Shown here: piece by piece, positions 57,067 to 64,000 of the stretch
How the letters are laid out: the number at the start of each line of letters is the position of its first letter
How positions within the stretch are numbered: position 1 is the stretch's first letter
Source: Chamaelirium japonicum
Taxonomy: Eukaryota; Streptophyta; Magnoliopsida; Liliales; Melanthiaceae
Assembly: GCA_947650365.1 (NCBI GenBank)
Contig: OX393551.1
Location: 3,058,001-3,122,000, forward strand
DNA: 64,000 bases
Reading direction: 5' to 3'
Notes under the pieces: generated by a model
What the model saw: only the letters and a program-made list of their open reading frames with translations
What the model was told of the DNA's origin: nothing
The model's database searches: none
Translations under genes and position numbers: made by a program

Positions 57067-59869
57067 TCAGGGCTTGGCCACACTCTTCGCATGCGACTTC
57101 TCCCCTTCAGATCCAGGACGAGCTTTGCTCGCCACTGATGCCTTAGAGGATCGGACACTGGAAACATGAGTCCTGAGCGCTTCTGCTGCCTTCTCTGCTG
57201 TTTCCTTGTAAACCTTGCATTCCGACAGCGCATGCTCCAGTGCCTTCTTAGAAGTCTCCTCTCTGGCAGTGAAGACAGCGTGCTGAGTAGCAAGTTGTTG
57301 CTTCAGCTCTTGGATCTCGTTGGTGCGACCACAGGACACTTCCTCAACCTTGGAGAGTCGAGTCTTCAAGGATGCGAGCTCGTGACTCTGTGCCTCACAA
57401 CGATCCTGCAGCCCCTTGATCTCCAGCTTCCCCTTGCGAAGATCCTCAATCTTGGTTTTGAGAGAGGCTTTCTTCGAAGTCAGGAGCTCTCTCAGCTCAT
57501 CTCTCTCCGCGGTTACAGCCTCCAGTGCAGCAGTCAAGCGAGATATTTCAGCTAAAGCTTCTTTTGCTCCCGCCCTCATGGAGAGCTTGGTTGCGACATT
57601 CATAACTGCTGAGTTCTACAAAAGAACAAAAGAGTTAGAATTATTATAAAGATACAACTCAGATGATTGATCGAGCAGATGCACCTACCAACAGATCAAG
57701 TCTCTCGAAAGCTTCATCCAGAGTAGCCCCCGGGAGGTTGATGAGTTTCCTGATCGCAGCAGTGGGGCGGTTGATGTCAACGTCACCCAAGCTTCTTATT
57801 GTTGGAGTCAATCCAGCAGGTGCACCTACAATCAACAAGAGATCAAAGTGTTAGATTATTTTCGAGCTTCAGAGACAAGACATTCAAAGCAAGTTAGTTC
57901 AATTACCTGAGGTTTCGACCCTCGGCTCTTTGCCCTTCCGACGATCAGAGCCACCCTGAGGGGTCGATTTCTCCTGAGTAGGAGTTGGCGCTGGTTGAGG
58001 TTGATGAGCCCCATCACCCACTCGACTTCCCCTCTCCAAATGAGTAGGAGGGGAAGCATTCCTCGGAGGAGAGACTCTCTCTTCCTCTTGTGATCCGCCA
58101 GGTTGGATGAGTCCTGCCACCATGGCTTCCACCTCGTTAAGCAGAGAGCGAGAGGGGGGTGGGGGTTGCTCAACCTCCACACCCCCGCTCGTTGTTGCTC
58201 CTTCAATGCGAGGAACGTCAGGGGGAATTTGATCAAGGGGCGTGGGGTTGCTTCCAACCCCACCACTCCTCGACAATTTTATTTTTAGGCGCATCGGCCT
58301 CTTCAACTCATCAAACTTGTAGGCGGGAACCACTCTTTGGCCATCGCCTTCTGCATCCATAACTCCTTCCATCTGACGGGCCTTAGCCTCGTCAATGGGA
58401 ACAGGAATTGAGTCTTCCCCTGTTGCACCAACAGTGGGGGTGGGAGGAATTTCTTCCTCACCACCCCCATTCTCGCCATCTCCACCAGAGGGAGTGGAAG
58501 ACGGATCATCCTCGCCATCGCCGTCCTCATCCTCGTCATCGCCACTATTGTCGTGGCTGGCATTCTCAGTACCTTCGTCTTCTTCGTCGCTCCCCTTCTT
58601 CTCTCTTTCTTCTTCTTCTTCATTCTTCTTTTCTTCTTCATCTTCTTTCTTCTTACCTTGGTCTTCATCTCCCTTTTGCTTGCTAAGGGTTTTTCTCTTC
58701 TTTTTCGCTGGGCCTCTTTGTAACACCAGCTTCTCATCCACAGTGGGCAATCGGCGCCTTGCAGCGTAGATTTTCTTCTCGGCCCGAATCTTTCGAATGA
58801 TCTTACCCGACTGAGGGTCCTCCTCGTAGTCCGAGTATAGAACTTCGTTATCCTCATATCTATCCTTTGATCTGTGGAGGAGATTGGCCTTGCCATATCT
58901 CACAGGGCAGTTGGAGAACTGTTTCCACGACCTGGTTCCACAGGTCAACTCCAGAAATAAGTTGTCTATGGCTCCAGCCCTCTCAGAAGTCCAGGCGAAG
59001 ATGCCTCCCTCGCTGTACATCTTCACTGCATCATGTACGCTGTCTTGAGGGGTGTCGGGCACTGACATGGATGTCCATGCGCCGGAAACAGATATAGGCC
59101 AATCTGTGTATAGTTTGTCCGATGGAACTGTATCAGTTAGCGGGCGCAGCGGAGACACACCAGTCAAATTGTAGAATGGGCTGTCCCTCCTGTAAGCCCA
59201 TCTGTAGTGGAAGAAGAAGTATCCAAGCTCGATCCGAGCATCTTCTCCTTCTGGGATGCTGGAGTAGCACGCCCTTAAGTCTTCCTGGAAATCCGATTCC
59301 ACGCGGCAGAATGCGTAGATGATTCGCCAGGCGTTTCCTGTGACCTGCCCCGGGCAAAGGCCAGAAGTGTTCAGCAATCTTGCAGCAAAAGGTGGCAACG
59401 GTAGACGCAGACCGCAGTTCATTTGGCCGATGGTCATAATGGTTCCCATGACCTTCTCGTTGCTGGCGTAGCTGGTAAAGACGGTCTTCTTGTCAATACC
59501 AAAAGCAGCCTGGATGCTAGGGAGTGAAGGCTGCGCAGACTTCCCTTCGGTGAAGAAAGAGAGCAGTGCTTGCCATTTTTTCCTCTTCGTATCCGTGAAC
59601 TCGCCGCCTGTATTGTACATATACTCTACCTCCTCTGTCAGAGGCATGAGCGGACCCAGAATAGACTGTACTTTAGGGATGAACTCTGGCCTTGATGGCG
59701 CTGAGGCAAACCCTACTCCTTGGTGCCGCTTGCCCAGTTGGCCAAGTTCGGCAAGTGCGGCCTTACCTTTGCCACGACCCCTCGGAGGAGATGGAACCTC
59801 AACAATTTCCTTCCCCTTCCTCTTCGAGGGAACCGTACCGGACTTCTTCGAACTGCCAGAGGAAGCCAT
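57067..59869 (-). CDS. Element E antisense gene, 3 exons, intact (882 aa predicted)
   Basis: On the - strand: exon 1 59869-57907, intron 57906-57826 (81 nt), exon 2 57825-57689 (137 nt), intron 57688-57616 (73 nt), exon 3 57615-57067. Both introns are GT-AG; the joined frame is 883 codons with no internal stop. N-terminal basic segment SKRKGKE and PPRGRGKGK (AT-hook-like); conserved domain at about residues 80-345 (MTIGQMNCGLRLPLPPF, NAWRIIYAFCRVESDFQ, GAIDNLFLELTCGTRSW); a long Glu/Lys tract at about 400-450; one GEEEIPPTPT unit; a Pro-rich linker; exon 2 of 46 residues; and a C-terminal coiled coil with a basic Ser-rich tail. No enzyme motif is recognised. A nuclear or chromatin role is an inference from the basic and AT-hook-like segment only. 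Confidence 0.86.
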
Positions 59870-60309
59870 TCGACCGATCAAACAAGAACAGATCAGAAAT
59901 CAGGGGAGCAAGAGTCTGGACTTCGAAAAATTTTGGAAGCGTGAAGCAAAAATGACAGCCAGTGAAACTTTTGTACCCAGGGTAAAACAGGTGCGCAAAT
60001 CGAGAAGACACGTGTCTTCACCATATCAAATCGCGTGTTTTTGTAGGTACACGTGGCATCCATCCGTAGCTTGCGCAAAATCAGGCGAACCGTCAGACCA
60101 GACGAAACGTCGGACCTACCGGTCCACATGAGCCAACGGTCCAAGCAAGCCACCGGTCTGGGTAAACCGGACCGCCGGTTCAAAGCAACGATCAAGCCAA
60201 CCAAGGATTCAAGACAAGAAGAATCAATCTCCATCAATGTTCAAAACTCTGCCAAAAGATCGAAGAACAAAGCAGTAAACCTTCTCTGAAGTGCAGGTTC
60301 AAAACTTTA
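59870..60309 (-). promoter_or_regulatory. Upstream region of E's antisense gene: G-box pair and CCGGT repeats
   Basis: GAAGACACGTGTCTTC (60004-60019) and CACGTGGC (60050-60057), core centres 41 bp apart as in A and C. CGCGTG lies between them. CCGGT repeats occur at about 60117-60180. Confidence 0.6.
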
Positions 60310-60312
60310 AAT

Positions 60313-62068
60313 ACGATCAGTCAAATTTCTATTGGATCTGGCAAAAAACCAAGGTTTTTTGCCGATCACTCGAACCTTGACCGGATAATTTTTGACCGAT
60401 CGGACAAACTTGTCCGATCGGCAAAAATCATTCGATCGGTCAAATTTCTATTGGATCTGGCAAAAAATCAAGGTTTTTTGCCGATCACTCGAACCTTGAC
60501 CGGATAATTTTTGACCGATTGGACAAACTTGTCCGATCGGCAAAAATCATTCGATCGGTCAAATTTCTATTGGATCTGGCAAAAAACCAAGGTTTTTTGC
60601 CGATCACTCGAACCTTGACCGGATAATTTTTGACCGATCGGACAAACTTGTCCGATCGGCAAAAATCATTCGATCGGTCAAATTTCTATTGGATCTGGCA
60701 AAAAACCAAGGTTTTTTGCCGATCACTCGAACCTTGACCGGATAATTTTTGACCGATCGGACAAACTTGTCCGATCGGCAAAAATCATTCGATCGGTCAA
60801 ATTTCTATTGGATCTGGCAAAAAACCAAGGTTTTTTGCCGATCACTCGAACCTTGACCGGATAATTTTTGACCGATCGGACAAACTTGTCCGATCGGCAA
60901 AAATCATTCGATCGGTCAAATTTCTATTGGATCTGGCAAAAAACCAAGGTTTTTTGCCGATCACTCGAACCTTGACCGGATAATTTTTGATCGATCGGAC
61001 AAACTTGTCCGATCGGCAAAAATCATTCGATCGGTCAAATTTCTATTGGATCTGGCAAAAAACCAAGGTTTTTTGCCGATCACTCGAACCTTGACCGGAT
61101 AATTTTTGATCGATCGGACAAACTTGTCCGATCGGCAAAAATCATTCGATCGGTCAAATTTCTATTGGATCTGGCAAAAAACCAAGGTTTTTTGCCGATC
61201 ACTCGAACCTTGACCGGATAATTTTTGACCGATCGGACAAACTTGTCCGATCGGCAAAAATCATTCGATCGGTCAAATTTCTATTGGATCTGGCAAAAAA
61301 CCAAGGTTTTTTGCCGATCACTCGAACCTTGACCGGATAATTTTTGATCGATCGGACAAACTTGTCCGATCGGCAAAAATCATTCGATCGGTCAAATTTC
61401 TATTGGATCTGGCAAAAAACCAAGGTTTTTTGCCGATCACTCGAACCTTGACCGGATAATTTTTGACCGATCGGACAAACTTGTCCGATCGGCAAAAATC
61501 ATTCGATCGGTCAAATTTCTATTGGATCTGGCAAAAAACCAAGGTTTTTTGCCGATCACTCGAACCTTGACCGGATAATTTTTGACCGATCGGACAAACT
61601 TGTCCGATCGGCAAAAATCATTCGATCGGTCAAATTTCTATTGGATCTGGCAAAAAACCAAGGTTTTTTGCCGATCACTCGAACCTTGACCGGATAATTT
61701 TTGACCGATCGTACAAAATTGTCCGATCGGCAAAAATCATTCGATCGGTCAAATTTCTATTGGATTTGGTAAAAAACCAAGGTTTTTTGCCGATCACCCG
61801 ATTCTTGACCGGTTGAATTTTGACGGATCGGTCAAAATTTGACCGATCGGTCAAAAATGACCGATCGGTCAAAATTTAACCGATCGGTCAAATTTCAGTC
61901 GATCGGTCAAATTTACTACTGGATCGGTCAAAAAACCATGTGTTTTGACCGATCACCCGATTCTTGACCGGTTGAATTTTGACCGATCGGTCAAAATTTG
62001 ACCGGTCGGTCAAAATTTGACCGATCGGTCAAATTTGACCAATCGGTCCAAATTGACCGGTCAGTCCC
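60313..62068 (+). repeat. 119-bp tandem hairpin array of element E
   Basis: Twelve near-identical units (CCTTGACCGGATAAT at 60375, 60494, 60613 and on) plus diverged units from about 61790. Hairpin arms GGCAAAAAACC and GGTTTTTTGCC are as in C, but the second inverted repeat has arms CCGATCGGACAA and TTGTCCGATCGG, one pair longer than in C. Confidence 0.94.
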
Positions 62069-62173
62069 TTTTTACACTAACACGCGACAAGTTTCTTCGT
62101 GTCCTTTTTTCAAAAGCAGGAAGTTGCTGTTCTTTGCACCAAATCCAAGCCAGCCAGAATGCACTCTAGCTAA

Positions 62174-62188
62174 CTTGGAGGGGGTAAC
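62174..62188 (+). other. Polypurine tract of element E
   Basis: CTTGGAGGGGGTAAC immediately before the 3' LTR. Confidence 0.8.
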
Positions 62189-62895
62189 TGTGGGTGCAAA
62201 TTTTAGGCATGTATCCACCACGGGACCCACCGGCCCTGCCTGGTGGGCCCACGAGGACTACCACGGGACCCACCAGCCCTGCCTGGTGGGCCCACGAGGA
62301 CTACCACGGGACCCACCGGCCCTGCCTGGTGGGCCCACGAGGACTACCACGGGACCCACCGGCCCTGCCTGGTGGGCCCACGAGGACTACCACAGGACCC
62401 ACCGGTCCTGCCTGGAGGATCCCCAGATACGGCAGCAGAAACCGCCATTTACCTCGGAATTCCCCAACAGAGAATCCTATAAATAGCAGTGCCTTCGAAT
62501 GTAAAAGGATCCGAACATTCTGATTTCCACTCTGAGATCTGACTTTCAGAACCAGAGCTTTGGGATTTTCTAACTTCCGATCTACCATCTTTCTTTGATC
62601 TTCTTTTCTCTTTCGAAGAGATCAGGGAGCTTTCAGTGACACTCGGCCTGTCGAGGTCACTTCAACTGAAGTGTTAGTGAATTCGGGTTGCTCCCTATAG
62701 CACGGAGACGTAGGCTTCGGCTGAACTCCGAGATCACATCTCATGTCACAATTTCTCTGATTGCATTCCTCTGTTTGCATATCAAAAGGCTTAGACTTCA
62801 GCAACAGATCAATTAACGATCTTCGACATCAACTTCGACTCCAGTTGACTGGTGCTGCGAGAGTCTTCGGGTCGGCACGAAGATTTTCCCCCACA
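62189..62895 (+). repeat. 3' LTR of element E
   Basis: 707 bp; differs from the 5' LTR at four positions that I can find (in the first 43-bp unit, before the TATA box, and two near the U5 end). Confidence 0.95.
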
Positions 62896-62900
62896 GTGAT
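62896..62900. other. Target-site duplication of element E, right copy
   Basis: GTGAT, matching 49751-49755. Confidence 0.93.
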
Positions 62901-64000
62901 CGGTCAAAAAACACCATTTTTTGACCGATCCAGTAGAATTTTGACCGATCGGTTGAACTTGACCGATCGGTCAAAGTTGACCGATCGGTTAAGTTCAACC
63001 GGTCGAGGTTGAAGGGATCGGTCAAAAGCAAAGTTTTTTGCCCGATCCAGTAGAAAATCGACCGATCGGTTGAATTTGACCGATCGGTTAAATTCAACCG
63101 ATCGAGGTTGAAGGGATCGGGCAAAAAGCCAAGTTTTTTGCCCGATCCAGTAGAAAATCAACCGATCGGTTGAATTTGACCGATCGATCAAGGTTGTCCG
63201 ATCGATTAAATTCAACCGGTCAAGGTTGAAGGGATCGGGCAAAAAGCTAAGTTTTTTGCCCGATCCAGTGAAAAATTGACCGATCAGTTAAATTTGACCG
63301 ATCGGTCAAGGTTGACCGATCGGTTATATTCAACCGGTCAAGGTTGAAGGGATCGGGCAAAAAACTAAGTTTTTTGCCCGATCCAGTGGAAAATCGACCG
63401 ATCTTGTTGAATTTGTCCGATCGATCAAGATTGACCGATCGATTAAATTCAACCGGTCGATGTTGAAGGGATCGGGCAAAAAACTAAGTTTTTTGCCCGA
63501 TCTAGTAGAAAATCGACCGATCGGTTGAATTTGACCGATCGGTCATGTTTGACCGATCGGTTAAATTCAACCGGTCAAGGTTGAAGGGATCGGGCAAAAA
63601 GCCAAGTTTTTTGCCCGATCCAGTAGAAAATTGTCCGATCGGTTGAATTTGACCGATCGGTTGAATTTGACCGATCGGTTGAATTTGACCGATCGATCAT
63701 GTTTGACCGATCGGTTAAATTCAACCGGTTGAGGTTGAAGGGATCAGGTAAAAAGCCAATTTTTGTCCGATCCAGTAGAAAATCGACTGATCGGTTGAAT
63801 TTGATCGATCGGTCATGTTTTACCGATCAGTTAAATTCAATCGGTCGAGGTGATTGAGCAAAAGTACCTATTTTTTGCCCAATCCTTTGGTAAATTATCC
63901 GATCGTCTGCCTGTCGAAAGGGTAAAGTCTTCAAACGGCAATTTGAAGTAGAATCTTCTGTTTGCACCGGTGGTCCATTTGGACCGGTGAGTCTTCTGAA
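62896..64000 (-). repeat. Tandem duplication, copy 2 resumed after E: element D hairpin array and array-distal region
   Basis: Continues 43835-44920 of copy 1 to the window edge, with about 19 bp of extra GATCGGTTGAATTTGACC-type repeat near 63640. The array runs to about 63865; the last 135 bp carry the start of the CCGGT repeats. Copy 2 should end some 117 bp beyond the window. Confidence 0.92.

Larger units (their letters stand above)
49756..62895 (+). mobile_element. Element E: full-length, apparently intact Tat-lineage retrotransposon
   Basis: 13,140 bp with two 707-bp LTRs that I see differing at four positions, all transitions; primer site, polypurine tract, and GTGAT duplication. Gag-protease keeps DTGSS, pol keeps all catalytic motifs, and the antisense gene is open through both splice joins. 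I see no inactivating change, so it is the best candidate here for an autonomous element. Confidence 0.95.

Overview
The window is plant nuclear DNA made almost entirely of nested LTR retrotransposons. I found no host gene, tRNA, rRNA or CRISPR array. The plant assignment rests on Tat-lineage Ty3/gypsy elements (second, archaeal-type RNase H after the gypsy RNase H; CHHC zinc knuckle in Gag; extra antisense gene between pol and the 3' LTR) and a Ty1/copia element primed by initiator-Met tRNA. The species cannot be named from this sequence; a large, repeat-rich angiosperm genome fits.

Layout. (1) 1-11372: decayed Tat element A on the + strand, its 5' end outside the window. Its 3' LTR (10537-11372) is followed directly by the internal region of element B, so A and B share one LTR. 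(2) B (10537-18119, continuing at 31218-33824) is a decayed relative of A, interrupted twice. (3) Element C (18120-31212, TSD GGCGC) is a young full-length Tat element inserted in B's antisense gene. (4) Element D (- strand) starts at 33825, also inside B's antisense gene. Only its 3' LTR, hairpin array and some sequence beyond the array are visible. (5) A Ty1/copia element (34230-43171, - strand, TSD ATTTA) sits in the TATA box of D's 3' LTR. (6) A 5.9-kb stretch covering half of the copia element and the visible D sequence (39121-45037) is tandemly duplicated from 45038 on. (7) Element E (49756-62895, TSD GTGAT), a young and apparently intact Tat element, lies inside the second copy of that duplication, which resumes at 62896 and runs off the window.

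The Tat elements share one plan: LTR with a tandem 43-bp repeat in U3, a short leader with a TGGCGCCG primer site, gag-protease, an in-frame UAG in a leaky context, RT / RNase H / second RNase H / integrase, a polyadenylation signal, a set of small hairpin repeats, then a convergent antisense gene. That gene has three exons and two short introns at identical positions in A, B, C and E. Its upstream side carries two G-box palindromes exactly 41 bp apart (A, C, E), a cluster of CCGGT motifs, and a 118/119-bp tandem array of perfect hairpins leading to the polypurine tract and 3' LTR. Elements C and E keep the antisense gene open; in A and B it is broken by nonsense mutations.

The most notable content is this antisense gene: it looks like a cellular spliced gene with its own promoter carried inside a retrotransposon, and it has stayed open in the two young copies. 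Its domain resembles the plant 'putative gypsy type transposon' family, with a basic AT-hook-like N-terminus and a C-terminal coiled coil. Antisense ORFs in Tat elements are known as a class. The spliced structure, the G-box promoter and the hairpin array next to it are what deserve checking here.
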